Shown here: piece after piece, positions 35,994 through 45,456 of the stretch | Layout: every line of letters begins with the position of its first letter | How positions within the stretch are numbered: the stretch's first letter is position 1 | Origin: Neptunomonas antarctica | GTDB taxonomy: Bacteria; Pseudomonadota; Gammaproteobacteria; Pseudomonadales; Balneatricaceae | Reading direction: 5' to 3' | NCBI RefSeq assembly: GCF_001305295.1 | Contig: NZ_LJSI01000026.1 | Coordinates: forward strand, 62,001 to 126,000 | DNA: 64,000 bases | Notes under the pieces: generated by a model | What the model saw: only the letters and a program-made list of their open reading frames with translations | The model's database searches: none | What the model was told of the DNA's origin: nothing | Translations under genes and position numbers: made by a program

Positions 35994-37892
35994 ATGACCA
36001 TCTACTTTATTCAGGCTGTCATCTACCTCTTAGCTGCTGTTATAGCGGTGCCTATCGCTAAAAAGTATGGTTTGGGTTCGGTCCTCGGCTATCTGATTGC
36101 CGGCGTAGTCATAGGCCCGATTGCCGGCTTAGTGGGTGATGAAACGCTCACTATTCAGCATTTTGCTGAGTTCGGTGTGGTGATGATGCTGTTTCTGGTA
36201 GGTTTGGAACTGGAACCCAAAGCGCTGTGGCAGATGCGCACTCGCCTACTCGGCCTAGGAGGATTGCAGGTCGTTGGATCTACCTTGCTGATCATGTCGG
36301 TGCCCTATGCGTTAGGCCTGCCCTGGACGGTATCCCTGGCCATAGGGCTGATCTTCTCCCTGTCGTCTACCGCTATCGTACTACAAACATTTCATGAGAA
36401 AGGGCTGGCTAAAACGGATGGGGCGAAAGGGGCCTTCTCTATTCTGCTATTTCAGGATATTGCGGTTATCCCCATGCTGGCTTTTATCCCTATGCTGGCT
36501 CTGCCTGAACTGCTGAATGCCGGCTCCCCGAGCGAAGACAACAGCTCCTTTAATATAGTGGCTGACCTACCGGGGTGGGCCTATACGCTTGTCGTTGCCG
36601 CCAGCATCTCAGCAATCATCTTCGGTGGACACTTCCTTAGCCGACCGCTTTTCAAGTTTATCGCGGCCACCGGCTTGCGGGAGATATTTGTTGCTTGCGC
36701 TCTGCTGCTCATCATAGGTATCGCCGCCTTGATGAGCCTGATCGGATTATCACCCGCTCTAGGTACCTTTCTGGCGGGGGTCGTGTTGGCTAACAGCGAG
36801 TTCCGCCATGAATTAGAGTCCAATATCGAGCCCTTTAAAGGACTACTGCTCGGTCTGTTTTTTATTACGGTGGGGGCCGGTGTCAATTTTGCGGTGCTAA
36901 CCGATCAGTTCCTCCTGATTGTCGGTGTTACCCTAGGTGTGATTCTGGCTAAAGCCTTGGTCATTTTTCTCCTGGCAAGCCTCTTCAGATTCAAGGGTAG
37001 TAACCGCTGGCTGGTAACGTTAAGCCTGGCACAGGCAGGTGAGTTTGGCTTTGTACTGCTGGGTTTCAGTGTCCAGCAAAGCGTTCTCAGCCCGGCTATC
37101 GCGGGGGTACTTCAACTGGTCGTGGCACTTTCAATGTTTCTGACGCCGGTACTCTTTATTCTTTTCGATAAGGTAATACTGCCCAGATTTGAGAAGGACT
37201 CCAATGACAGAGAAGCGGATACCATCACCGAACAAGGCCAGGTGATCATCGCCGGGGCTGGCAGGTTTGGTCAGATAATCAACCGCTTGCTTGTTGCTAA
37301 TGGTATTAAAACCACCGTACTTGACCATCAGGCAACCCAGATAGAGAACATGCGCTCTATCGGGATTAAAGCCTATTTTGGTGATGCTAGTCGACCCGAC
37401 CTGTTAAGCACAGCAGGTATTGAAAATGCATCCCTGTTTATTATTGCAATCGACAACAGGGAGGAAACTGTTGAACTAGCCCGTTATATCAAACAGACCT
37501 ACCCGACTGTAAAAATTCTGGCCAGGGCTTATGACAGAGGCCACTTGTACCAACTCAGACACGAAGGCGTTGATTACATTGAGCCGGAAACCTACCACTC
37601 AGCGCTTGAGGTAGGCTCTCAGGCGCTGGTTGATCTGGGCTTTCATCCCTTTGACGTGAAGCAGAAGAAAAACACCTTCAAAAAGATAGAGCTGGAGGCT
37701 TCTGACAGCCTGTTCGATGAATGGAATTCCGGCAGCAAAGGAGAGCGTTATAGTACCGATTATAAAAGGCTGTTTATGGAATATCAGCAAAAAATCACCG
37801 ATAACATGTCAGGCGACAGGACAGATAATGATGAGAGCAGTGAACGCTCCCTGACGCCCCCGCCGAATGAATATAACAAAGAGGCGGAATAA
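35994..37892 (+). CDS. Kef-type monovalent cation:proton antiporter
   Basis: 632 residues. An N-terminal CPA2 membrane domain of about 12 helices (LVGLELEPKALW, SLSSTAIVLQTFHEKG, LFQDIAVIPML, GLFFITVGAGV) is followed by a TrkA-N (RCK-N) domain at about 415-530 (QVIIAGAGRFGQIINRLL...). It resembles KefB/KefC and YbaL-like proteins, which expel K+ in exchange for H+ under NAD(H) or glutathione-adduct control. No KefF/KefG ancillary quinone reductase adjoins. The C-terminal 70 residues are polar and variable. Confidence 0.88.
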   Translation: MTIYFIQAVIYLLAAVIAVPIAKKYGLGSVLGYLIAGVVIGPIAGLVGDETLTIQHFAEFGVVMMLFLVGLELEPKALWQMRTRLLGLGGLQVVGSTLLIMSVPYALGLPWTVSLAIGLIFSLSSTAIVLQTFHEKGLAKTDGAKGAFSILLFQDIAVIPMLAFIPMLALPELLNAGSPSEDNSSFNIVADLPGWAYTLVVAASISAIIFGGHFLSRPLFKFIAATGLREIFVACALLLIIGIAALMSLIGLSPALGTFLAGVVLANSEFRHELESNIEPFKGLLLGLFFITVGAGVNFAVLTDQFLLIVGVTLGVILAKALVIFLLASLFRFKGSNRWLVTLSLAQAGEFGFVLLGFSVQQSVLSPAIAGVLQLVVALSMFLTPVLFILFDKVILPRFEKDSNDREADTITEQGQVIIAGAGRFGQIINRLLVANGIKTTVLDHQATQIENMRSIGIKAYFGDASRPDLLSTAGIENASLFIIAIDNREETVELARYIKQTYPTVKILARAYDRGHLYQLRHEGVDYIEPETYHSALEVGSQALVDLGFHPFDVKQKKNTFKKIELEASDSLFDEWNSGSKGERYSTDYKRLFMEYQQKITDNMSGDRTDNDESSERSLTPPPNEYNKEAE

Positions 37893-37920
37893 GCCCCATC
37901 CTTAAAAAACACTTTTTTAT

Positions 37921-37950
37921 AAATAGCCTGCCAAAAAGCACAGGCTATTT
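37921..37950. terminator. Rho-independent terminator downstream of Kef gene
   Basis: Perfect 10-bp stem AAATAGCCTG / CAGGCTATTT with a 10-base loop, 28 bases after the Kef stop. A T-run lies on its 5' side on the plus strand, so it also fits the convergent remnant on the minus strand. Confidence 0.75.
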
Positions 37951-37960
37951 AAATCGCTCA

Positions 37961-38278
37961 CTACAGAGCCAGTCTTACCCGAACCTGCTCGATGGCGCCC
38001 ATCACTTCTGCTGAAGTCGCCTCATCTAATGCATCTGGGTGAGGTACAGCAAACTGACCGGCGTCGTTATCAAAATACTTTCCAGAGGCCGTGGAAAATT
38101 CATCCGACAGCGCTACCCGCTGGATACGCTCCAGGTGGTGCTTCATCGTTGCAACCGACCCCTGATCGTAGGTTTCCAGTGGTACCACTACCCCAAGACT
38201 AAGACGGCCTGAATGAAATACTGAACGGTCTCCTCTATTAATTGGTTGAAAACCAGTAGCATCTGGTTGATTACACAT
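37961..38278 (-). pseudogene. Chimeric remnant of two oxidoreductase genes
   Basis: A 105-codon frame. Residues ~18-58 (SVFHSGRLSLGVVVPLETYDQGSVATMKHHLERI) resemble the N-terminus of luciferase-like (LLM) flavin oxidoreductases, while residues ~62-100 (STASGKYFDNDAGQFAVPHPDALDE...VMGAIEQV) resemble the C-terminus of short-chain dehydrogenases. The two would be joined by deletion of everything between. Assignment of each half is from pattern memory and is moderate. Confidence 0.45.
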
Positions 38279-38450
38279 TCATGACCCCGCTCACCGCTTA
38301 ATTGAATAGCTCAATTGAATAGCGTGAACATTAGCATTCAAGTAATTACTTGATAATCGGTTATAAAAACGAATTAGTTTTTAGAAATAATTGATAATCA
38401 ACGAGTCTCAGCACTCCCCTGCTATAACAGCGAATAATGAGCGGTGATGT

Positions 38451-38465
38451 GAGTCATTATGACTC
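38451..38465. promoter_or_regulatory. Short palindrome upstream of thioesterase
   Basis: GAGTCAT-t-ATGACTC, 7-bp arms, 70 bases before ATG 38535; a possible operator. Confidence 0.35.
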
Positions 38466-38534
38466 CTTACGTCAGTGATTTTCGAGTGCTACCCGCCGTA
38501 AACTACGAGATTATATGATCCCAGGACAAGCTCA

Positions 38535-39008
38535 ATGAACCTTTATTTACGTATGTTTTATCTGCTGATCGCTTCAGTTTTCAAATCAAGACTACCGATT
38601 GAGTCACCCAAAAACGCCTTATTTCTTAGGGTTTTACCGAACGATATAGACATAAACAGACATATGAATAACGGCCGCTACCTTACTATCTGCGACCTTT
38701 CCCGGGTTGATATGTTCATCCGCACCGGCCTGGCTAAAACGATGATCAGCGAAAAATGGATGCCCGTAATTTCTGAACATACGATGACCTATAAACGACC
38801 GCTAAATTTGTTTCAGAAATATGAGGTTAAAATGGAAATTACAGGCTGGGATGATAAAGCCTTTCATATGAGCCACACATTTATATCAGGTGACCGCGTG
38901 CTGGCGCAGGGATACTCTAAAGGCTGTGTACTCAGTAAGCAGGGTGTTATACCACCAACACAAGTGATACAAAAAGTAAGAGAGAGAATAGAACAACAAA
39001 CTGCTTAG
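38535..39008 (+). CDS. Hotdog-fold acyl-CoA thioesterase
   Basis: 157 residues with an N-terminal hydrophobic helix (about 5-17) that may anchor it to the membrane, then a 4HBT-type hotdog domain with DIDINRHMNNGRYLTICDLSRVDMF, the NHMNNGxYL signature seen in the THEM6/YbgC-like group. SEHTMTYKRPLNLFQKYEV is the central strand pair. Probably releases free fatty or aromatic acids from CoA thioesters; substrate unknown. AGGA lies nine bases upstream. Confidence 0.8.
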   Translation: MNLYLRMFYLLIASVFKSRLPIESPKNALFLRVLPNDIDINRHMNNGRYLTICDLSRVDMFIRTGLAKTMISEKWMPVISEHTMTYKRPLNLFQKYEVKMEITGWDDKAFHMSHTFISGDRVLAQGYSKGCVLSKQGVIPPTQVIQKVRERIEQQTA

Positions 39009-39233
39009 CCATTCAAGCTAAGTCCCCGCTGAGTATGAGAAACGCCTGCATATCAAGATGGGATAAACAGGCGTGTAAAAACACCGCGAACTGTTCTCAG
39101 GCCCGATCGTCATGACCTTCGATCTGTTAGTGATATTGCTGCTTGAAAGAATAAATGATTGAAAAGGCTTAGCTTAGTAAAAGTGTCGACTCTCACTTGG
39201 CTTTAAATAGAAGAGCCCAACACATCGACTATT

Positions 39234-40310
39234 TCACTCAATGTGAGAACGAGCTATTGTCCGTCGCGCTCTTTCCGCATCGAGTAATGCGCGTTTGCGC
39301 TCTAAACCCCAGCGGTATCCACCGAGGCTGCCGTCTCCCCTTAAGATACGATGACAAGGAATCAGCACGCCAATACGATTTCTAGCACACGCTGATGCCA
39401 CGGCACGAGCCGCTTTTGGTTTGTCTATTTGTGCGGCCAACTCTGCATAGCTGAGTACATCACCTTCCCGGATGCTCAATAAAAATTGCCAGACTTTTAC
39501 CTGAAAAGCCGTACCTCGCATATCCAGTGGCAAATCAGGCCGGGGAGCCCCTTTGCTGATATGCTGATCCAGTGCTTCCATCCAGGCATCAAGTTCAGGC
39601 GCTTTCTGCGCAGGTGAGACGCTCAACCCGGCATTAGGAAATTCCTCTTTTAGCTGAGCGAACAGTGACGCTTCATCATCCCCAAACTGTACGAAACAAA
39701 CCCCTTTATCCGTAGCGGCCATCGTCATGAAACCCAGTGCTGTGTGACGGCAAGCGTAAGTAATAATCTCACCAGCGCCTCCCGCGCGGTATGCTTTAGG
39801 TGTCATGCCTATATTGCGGGATGCCTCACCGTAAACGCGGCTAATAGAGCCAAACCCCGATGAAAAAATTGCATCGGTTATCCCGTCCCCTTCTTTCAAA
39901 GATTGCTTGAAGTGCCGCATTCGAACAGCATCTTGATAAGCTTTAGGTGAAATGCCAAATGCTTCTTTAAATATTCTTTGTAGCCGGGAAGGCGACAGCT
40001 TTATCTTATTTGCCAAGCTTAAAAGTGTGATTCGTTCATCAGCATGCTCTTCAATATAGCGGGCGATCTCGACCAAACGTTCAACTCGTGATTCAGTGGA
40101 TTGGCAGCGCTTACAGGGTCTGAAGCCCGCCAGCATAGCGGCTTTAATATTTGAAAAAAACCTCAGATTTTCGGGTTTGGCAGGTCGAGCAGAACAAGAT
40201 GGCTGGCAAAAAATACCCGTCGTGATGACACCATAAAAAAAATGTCCGTCAAAGGATAGGTCCCTTGCCGTTATTGCTTCTCGCATTTCCTGTTCAGATG
40301 GCATCGACAT
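39234..40310 (-). CDS. ada: Ada, methyl-responsive regulator and O6-alkylguanine methyltransferase
   Basis: 358 residues from ATG 40310 (AGG seven bases upstream); an upstream ATG at 40376 adds 22 unlikely residues. The N-terminal domain has zinc Cys35, Cys39, Cys66 and Cys69 (GIFCQPSC ... PCKRC), where Cys35 accepts methyl groups from phosphotriesters. An AraC helix-turn-helix follows (about 85-180), and a C-terminal MGMT domain with the acceptor Cys319 in IPCHRIL. It repairs alkylated DNA and activates the adaptive response. Divergent EamA transporter at 40501; alkA or alkB not adjacent. Confidence 0.93.
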   Translation of the reverse strand: MSMPSEQEMREAITARDLSFDGHFFYGVITTGIFCQPSCSARPAKPENLRFFSNIKAAMLAGFRPCKRCQSTESRVERLVEIARYIEEHADERITLLSLANKIKLSPSRLQRIFKEAFGISPKAYQDAVRMRHFKQSLKEGDGITDAIFSSGFGSISRVYGEASRNIGMTPKAYRAGGAGEIITYACRHTALGFMTMAATDKGVCFVQFGDDEASLFAQLKEEFPNAGLSVSPAQKAPELDAWMEALDQHISKGAPRPDLPLDMRGTAFQVKVWQFLLSIREGDVLSYAELAAQIDKPKAARAVASACARNRIGVLIPCHRILRGDGSLGGYRWGLERKRALLDAERARRTIARSHIE

Positions 40311-40500
40311 AACATTACCTACACTTAGACATTGATAATAGTAGCTATCTAAGCGTATTTCTATTCTCGCTTCCATCCGTTTCTTGCTGAATATGATTGA
40401 AATTAAGATAAAAAATTAGTGCGCAAGAATCGGATGGTTTGTAGTTTCGCATCTTGCTAATCTAGCTTCCCACTATAGTAACGCGAGAGAAATACTCACG

Positions 40501-41424
40501 ATGACATCATCTATAAACACTTCAATGAACGCTCGTGTGTGGGCAATGCTTATTACGCTATCCGTGCTATGGGGAGGATCATTTTTCTTTGTGGGTGTTG
40601 CCGTTACAGATCTGCCGCCATTGACCATTGTTACTCTTAGAGTAGGCATTGCGGCTATCGCGTTGTGGAGTATTGCTTTAGTTATTGGACTGCGTCCGCC
40701 AAAGAGTATGGGCGTTTGGACTGCTTTTTTAGGAATGGGGTTGCTAAATAATGTCATTCCATTTGTTCTTATCGTGTGGGGGCAAACACAAATTGCATCG
40801 GGGCTCGCATCGATTCTTAACGCTGCGACACCTATATTCACCGTTGTCGTTGCGGGATTACTGCTACCTGACGAACGTGCTACTCCATTAAAACTGGCGG
40901 GTGTGGCCGTTGGTTTTATCGGCGTCGTGATGATGATCGGATTGCCCGCTAGCAGTGGTGGTAGCAGTTTAGTTGCGCAACTAGCCATCATTGCAGCGGC
41001 TATGTCTTATGCATTTGCAGGCGTATATGGCCGCCGATTTAAAGCAATGGCGATAAACCCCATTATCACAGCGGCGGGTCAAGTTACGGCATCGGCTCTC
41101 GTGTTGGCCCCCATCGCCCTAATGGTCGACGGGCCACTGGATATTGCAGGGCCCAGCGTGGGGACATGGGCAGCCATTTTCGGGCTGGCTATTCTCTCCA
41201 CCGCTATCGCCTATGTTCTCTATTTCAAAATATTGGCGTCGGCAGGTGTAACCAACTTATTACTGGTCACATTACTGGTGCCTATCTCGGCGATATTGCT
41301 CGGTGCACTGTTTTTCAATGAGTCCCTGGAGATTGTCCATTTTGTGGGAATGGCGCTAATTGCGTTGGGTTTGTCCGCTATTGACGGACGAATTTGGCGA
41401 CGCTTAAAATCTGCGAGCGCTTAA
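40501..41424 (+). CDS. EamA/DMT-superfamily exporter
   Basis: 307 residues, ten membrane helices in two EamA repeats (LSVLWGGSFFFVGVA at the start and LAILSTAIAYVLYFKILASAGV in the second half). These RhaT/YdcZ-type proteins export amino acids and related metabolites; substrate is unknown. The last residues are basic (RIWRRLKSASA). It shares the 190-base gap with ada in divergent orientation, but a link to alkylation repair is not implied. Confidence 0.88.
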   Translation: MTSSINTSMNARVWAMLITLSVLWGGSFFFVGVAVTDLPPLTIVTLRVGIAAIALWSIALVIGLRPPKSMGVWTAFLGMGLLNNVIPFVLIVWGQTQIASGLASILNAATPIFTVVVAGLLLPDERATPLKLAGVAVGFIGVVMMIGLPASSGGSSLVAQLAIIAAAMSYAFAGVYGRRFKAMAINPIITAAGQVTASALVLAPIALMVDGPLDIAGPSVGTWAAIFGLAILSTAIAYVLYFKILASAGVTNLLLVTLLVPISAILLGALFFNESLEIVHFVGMALIALGLSAIDGRIWRRLKSASA

Positions 41425-41492
41425 GTTTTTATGTACTCATAGAAATAGCTCTGGTGATAAGGAAACAAGAAGCACAGGTAATTGCCTTGGCA

Positions 41493-41582
41493 CTAGGGCA
41501 AAGGCACGCCGATTTCGATCAGATCAGACGAATTAATATTAATCCCGATAGGAAATGATGGACCAACCGTTCTGGCATACAT
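41493..41582 (-). pseudogene. Possible old-yellow-enzyme remnant
   Basis: A 29-codon stretch reads MYARTVGPSFPIGININSSDLIEIGVPLP, similar to the VGPxFPVGIKLNSxDF segment of NADH:flavin oxidoreductases. It is too short to be sure. The remainder of the 41425-41703 gap shows nothing else. Confidence 0.25.
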
Positions 41583-41703
41583 GTTAGGTAACTGTTTCAC
41601 TTCTGTCAGCAGCAGACCTGCTACCGAACCAACGACAATCAGATATCATGGGGCTTTCAGATGGCCTGCTGTCACTTGTTCGCACCTTTTCCTACGCTTA
41701 ACC

Positions 41704-42189
41704 CTACCGGGCGGCGGGACGGCGCAGCGCAATACCGCGTCCGGCCAGTGCGGGGAATGGCAGGTTCGTATGAGCTTGCTGAATTTCGTCTACCTGAGCC
41801 TGAGTCCGGGGCAAGAACGGCGCCGCCCGGTGAGATGCCATATCCATATGCAATAACAGGGATTCCATCGCGGCGAGTTCCACGCCTGTATCACCCTGGC
41901 GCATTGTGAAGAATACCCGTAGCTTCTTGCTGTCACTTTCCAGCAACTGGACGTCAATTTGCAGTGGCTCTCCCTCACTGACTTCCTTAAGGTAGTGCAC
42001 CATACTCTGTAACGTGTAGATAGAGACCTGCTGCTCTGTCCGGAATGTTTCATCCAGGCCGATGCGCATCATGAATTCATCTATCGCCTTGCTAAAAACG
42101 ACGACATAGCAGGCATCGTTCATATGCCCGTTGTAATCGATCCAGTCGGCACTGACCGTCCCTGTAAACACCCGCATTTTTGTTGTCAT
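41704..42189 (-). CDS. cdhB: CdhB-like thioesterase (carnitine catabolism)
   Basis: 161 residues, hotdog fold with DWIDYNGHMNDACYVVVFSKAIDEFM as the 4HBT signature. In Pseudomonas, CdhB is a betainyl-CoA thioesterase which releases glycine betaine in the last step of carnitine degradation to betaine. Here it is divergent from cdhR and points away from cdhC/cdhA, unlike the single P. aeruginosa operon. A 13-bp inverted repeat lies 36 bases upstream of the start. Assignment relies on the neighbours and on the short length typical of CdhB. Confidence 0.8.
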   Translation of the reverse strand: MTTKMRVFTGTVSADWIDYNGHMNDACYVVVFSKAIDEFMMRIGLDETFRTEQQVSIYTLQSMVHYLKEVSEGEPLQIDVQLLESDSKKLRVFFTMRQGDTGVELAAMESLLLHMDMASHRAAPFLPRTQAQVDEIQQAHTNLPFPALAGRGIALRRPAAR

Positions 42190-42224
42190 TATCTAGCTCT
42201 CACTCATTACATAACGAAATTTAC

Positions 42225-42262
42225 ACGCTCAGCCTGTAGGCTAAGTCCGACAGGCTGAGCGT
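42225..42262. promoter_or_regulatory. 13-bp perfect inverted repeat between cdhB and cdhR
   Basis: ACGCTCAGCCTGT and its exact complement ACAGGCTGAGCGT enclose 12 bases. The gap is between divergent genes, so a terminator is unlikely; operator or cdhB leader hairpin are the options. Confidence 0.55.
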
Positions 42263-42373
42263 CCGCTTTATATAATTCTAATCAGCGAACGGACCAAACA
42301 TTTGACAATAGTCGCCTATTAACTGTTAAATATCGACAAAAGATACGTTTTAAAATCACGAAAGGTATGCGTA

Positions 42374-43333
42374 ATGTTTGGAGATCGTCCGCTAAAATAT
42401 CCCCAGAAAATCTCTTTTTTACTCGTACCCGGTTTCTCATTATTCGGCCTGACATCAATGCTCGACCCCCTTCGACATGCCAACCTGGCCAGCGAATACG
42501 AAGCACTTTACCAATGGGAGCTGATATCCGAATACGGTGGCCTGATTCGCAGTAGTGACACTATCGAAATCATGAGCAATGCCAGCCTGCGTGAGGTCGA
42601 TCAATGCGCTACCTTGATTATCTGTGCCGGCTATAGCCCCCACGAACAAATCACCCCGGCGCTCATTAGTTTTATTCGCAAACAGGCAAGCCATGGCACC
42701 GATATTGGCTGTCAGGACACCGCTACTTACATTGCAGCTGCCGCCGGCATATTGGATGGCTACCGTGCAACAATTCATTGGGAAAACCTGCAAAGCACAG
42801 CAGAAACCTATCCAAATGTGCAGCTGGTACAGGAACTGTTGGTCATAGATCGCAAACGATTTTCCTGCCCTGGTGCGCTTTCCGGCCTGGATATGATGCT
42901 TCACTTAATTACCACTCAACATGGGAGAGGTCTTGCCACCGAAGTCGCCGATGAATTAGTTTATACCCACAAACGCGAGCATGCTGATCCACAACGTATA
43001 TCCCTTCAACAGCGCCTCGAATGCCGCAATACAAATCTTGTCAACGCGGTTCACCTGATGGAACGAAATATAGAGGAGCCGCTTCGTATCCCTGAACTTG
43101 CTGAGCACGTGGGGATTTCAGACCGAGAACTGGAGCGTCTGTTTCAGCACTATCTGCAGAAAACCCCGAGTGCTTTTTATCGTAAAATACGCCTGGATCA
43201 GGCGCGCTGGATGCTGCAACAATCCACCGACAGTGTCACCAGCATTTCGGTAGCCTGTGGTTTTGCCTCACTGTCCCACTTTACACGTTGTTATCAACGA
43301 CGCTTTAACAAAAAGCCAAGCAAGGAACGCTAA
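42374..43333 (+). CDS. cdhR: CdhR, GlxA-type regulator of carnitine catabolism
   Basis: 319 residues: an N-terminal DJ-1/PfpI fold (PGFSLFGLTSMLDPLRHANLASEYEALYQWELISE...GCQDTATYIAAAAGILDG) and a C-terminal AraC domain (RIPELAEHVGISDRELERLFQHYLQKTPSAFYRKIRLDQARWMLQ...SISVACGFASLSHFTRCY). Placement directly upstream of cdhC-cdhA and divergent from cdhB matches CdhR, which senses carnitine and activates these genes. AAAGG precedes the ATG. About 26% shorter N-terminal region differences from the 34490 paralogue suggest distinct ligands. Confidence 0.82.
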   Translation: MFGDRPLKYPQKISFLLVPGFSLFGLTSMLDPLRHANLASEYEALYQWELISEYGGLIRSSDTIEIMSNASLREVDQCATLIICAGYSPHEQITPALISFIRKQASHGTDIGCQDTATYIAAAAGILDGYRATIHWENLQSTAETYPNVQLVQELLVIDRKRFSCPGALSGLDMMLHLITTQHGRGLATEVADELVYTHKREHADPQRISLQQRLECRNTNLVNAVHLMERNIEEPLRIPELAEHVGISDRELERLFQHYLQKTPSAFYRKIRLDQARWMLQQSTDSVTSISVACGFASLSHFTRCYQRRFNKKPSKER

Positions 43334-43498
43334 CGAGTGTTTTTCTACCAATATATTCGTAAAAAATCAAAAAACCATCGCATATAGTAAAAAGACTCCG
43401 TTTTATACCTGTAGATTAGTTATTAATTAACCGTCAGGGAGCAGCCTAACTGTCATCCCGACAAGTAATTTAGCTAAACAACAGGAATCCGAAACGCT

Positions 43499-44389
43499 AT
43501 GAATCAAGATGTAATAATCACCTGCGCCCTTAACGGTGCTGCTGATACGGCCCACCGCAGCCCGCATGTTCCGGTAACGCCGGAAGAGATCGCGAACGCG
43601 GCGATTGAAGCCTGGAATGCAGGTGCCGCTATTGCCCATATTCATGTTCGCGAGCCGGATACAAAACAAGGTTCACGCCGGGTAGAGCTCTACGCCGAAG
43701 TGTGCGAGCGTTTACGGGCTTCAGATTGCGACATCATCATCAACCTGACTGCCGGCATGGGCGGTGATCTGTATATCGGTCCAGACGAAAACCCAACCGC
43801 TTTTGCTAAAGAAACTGATCTGGTCGGCGCTACGGAACGCCTGATTCATATCGAAGCACTTAAACCGGAGATCTGCACGCTGGATTGCGGTTCAGTCAAC
43901 TTCGGTGACAGCAATCTGGTGTACGTCTCCACCCCGGAAATGCTGCGTCAGGGAGCCGCCCGCATCAAGGAACTGGGCGTCACTGTTGAGTTAGAAATAT
44001 TTGACACTGGCAACCTCTGGTTTGCCCTGCAGATGATGAAAGAAGGCTTACTGGATGATAATGCCATGTTCCAGCTCTGTCAGGGTATTCCATGGGGCAC
44101 ACCACCCGAATTCAGCCTGTTAAAAGGCATGGTCGATATGCTGCCAGACAATACTAACTGGACTGCCTTTGCATTAGGTCGAAATCAGCTGCCTTGGGTC
44201 GCTCAATCGGCACTCCTGGGTGGCCATGCGCGCGTCGGACTGGAAGACAATCTCTATCTGGGCAAAGGCCAAATGGCGACCAACGGCCAACTGGTCGAGC
44301 GAGCCGTCAACATCATTGAAAACATGGGGGGGCGCATCATGACCCCAACGCAAGCCCGTGAAAAACTATGCCTGCGCGGCACCCAGTAA
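43499..44389 (+). CDS. cdhC: CdhC, 3-dehydrocarnitine cleavage enzyme (BKACE family)
   Basis: 296 residues of the DUF849/BKACE family, zinc-dependent beta-keto acid cleavage enzymes with a TIM barrel. Metal ligands are in AIAHIHVRE (His46/His48 region), with GMGGD and [11 protein letters not shown] further on. With acetyl-CoA it would turn 3-dehydrocarnitine into betainyl-CoA and acetoacetate. AGGA precedes the ATG. The stop is 16 bases before cdhA, giving an operon. BKACE substrates vary widely, but the neighbours make the carnitine role strong. Confidence 0.88.
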   Translation: MNQDVIITCALNGAADTAHRSPHVPVTPEEIANAAIEAWNAGAAIAHIHVREPDTKQGSRRVELYAEVCERLRASDCDIIINLTAGMGGDLYIGPDENPTAFAKETDLVGATERLIHIEALKPEICTLDCGSVNFGDSNLVYVSTPEMLRQGAARIKELGVTVELEIFDTGNLWFALQMMKEGLLDDNAMFQLCQGIPWGTPPEFSLLKGMVDMLPDNTNWTAFALGRNQLPWVAQSALLGGHARVGLEDNLYLGKGQMATNGQLVERAVNIIENMGGRIMTPTQAREKLCLRGTQ

Positions 44390-44405
44390 GAACAGAGGAC
44401 AGATC

Positions 44406-45374
44406 ATGACCCGACCCAATCCAAATGAAGTAACGAAAGCCGGCGTACTCGGTACCGGTGTAATCGGTGGTGCCTGGGCGCTGCATTTTCTCCGCATGGG
44501 CATGGATGTTGTTGCCTATGATCCTGGCCCTAACGCCAGAGAAAAACTCTTAGAGATGGTTGACAATATCTGGCCGACCATTGAAAAACTGGGCCTGCGG
44601 GAAGGCGCCAGCAAGCAACGCCTGCGCTTTGCAGATAGCCTCGAAGAAATGGTCAACAGCGTTGAGGTCATCCAGGAAAGTACGCCGGAAAACCTTGAAT
44701 CGAAACGCGCCTTGTTTGCTGAACTGGACCGTATTACGCCGCCGGAAGTCGTTATTATTTCCAGCACCTCTGGCTTTGCCATGTCTGACATGGCCGTGAA
44801 CCTGGAACATCAGGCAGACCGATTCGTCGTTGGTCATCCCTTCAACCCTCCTTATCTGGTGCCTTTCTGCGAGGTGTGCGGCGGCGATCGCACCAGCCAG
44901 GACGTCGTCGACTGGACGGCTGCATTTTACGAAGCAACCGAGAAAAAAGTAGCCAAGATGGACAAGGAGTTACCTGGCTTTATCGGTAATCGCCTCCAGG
45001 AAGCGCTGTGGCGTGAGGCCCTGCATATGGTGGCTAACAATGAGTGCTCGGTTGAAGATATAGACAAAGCGATCGCTTACGGCCCTGGGCTGCGCTGGGC
45101 CATTATGGGCCACTGCCTGACCTTTCACCTGGGAGGCGGACAGGGAGGGATGGCGCACCTGCTGGATCATTTCGAAGACTCTCTTGAAGAGCCATGGACC
45201 CGCCTGAAGGCTCCCAAGCTAACGCAACAACTCAAGGATGATATGGTAGCAGGCTGCCTGACTCAGGCTAACGGTGCATCTATTAATGATCTGATTCAGG
45301 AACGCGATGACTGTCTGATCCTGATCATGCAGGTTCTGGATGATTACCGTAAAGAAAAAGGGATCAACCGCTGA
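44406..45374 (+). CDS. cdhA: CdhA, L-carnitine dehydrogenase
   Basis: 322 residues, the usual size for L-carnitine 3-dehydrogenase, in the 3-hydroxyacyl-CoA dehydrogenase fold. Rossmann motif GVLGTGVIGGAWALHF, NAD-binding Asp in VAYDPGP, STSGFAMSD, the VVGHPFNPPYLVPFCEV loop and the FIGNRLQEALWREA helix are characteristic. It oxidises carnitine to 3-dehydrocarnitine. I chose ATG 44406 because GAGG lies just upstream; earlier in-frame codons overlap cdhC. Followed by the transporter gene after an 82-base gap. Confidence 0.9.
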   Translation: MTRPNPNEVTKAGVLGTGVIGGAWALHFLRMGMDVVAYDPGPNAREKLLEMVDNIWPTIEKLGLREGASKQRLRFADSLEEMVNSVEVIQESTPENLESKRALFAELDRITPPEVVIISSTSGFAMSDMAVNLEHQADRFVVGHPFNPPYLVPFCEVCGGDRTSQDVVDWTAAFYEATEKKVAKMDKELPGFIGNRLQEALWREALHMVANNECSVEDIDKAIAYGPGLRWAIMGHCLTFHLGGGQGGMAHLLDHFEDSLEEPWTRLKAPKLTQQLKDDMVAGCLTQANGASINDLIQERDDCLILIMQVLDDYRKEKGINR

Positions 45375-45456
45375 TACCCGATCCCGCCCTGTTTTATACA
45401 CAGGGTGGGATTTTGACAAATCTCGAATCAAAAAAAATAACCTGGAGAACGAGAAC

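Noticed and set aside
41581-41909. Plus-strand frames covering the end of cdhB
   Set aside because: Antisense shadows of the thioesterase gene.
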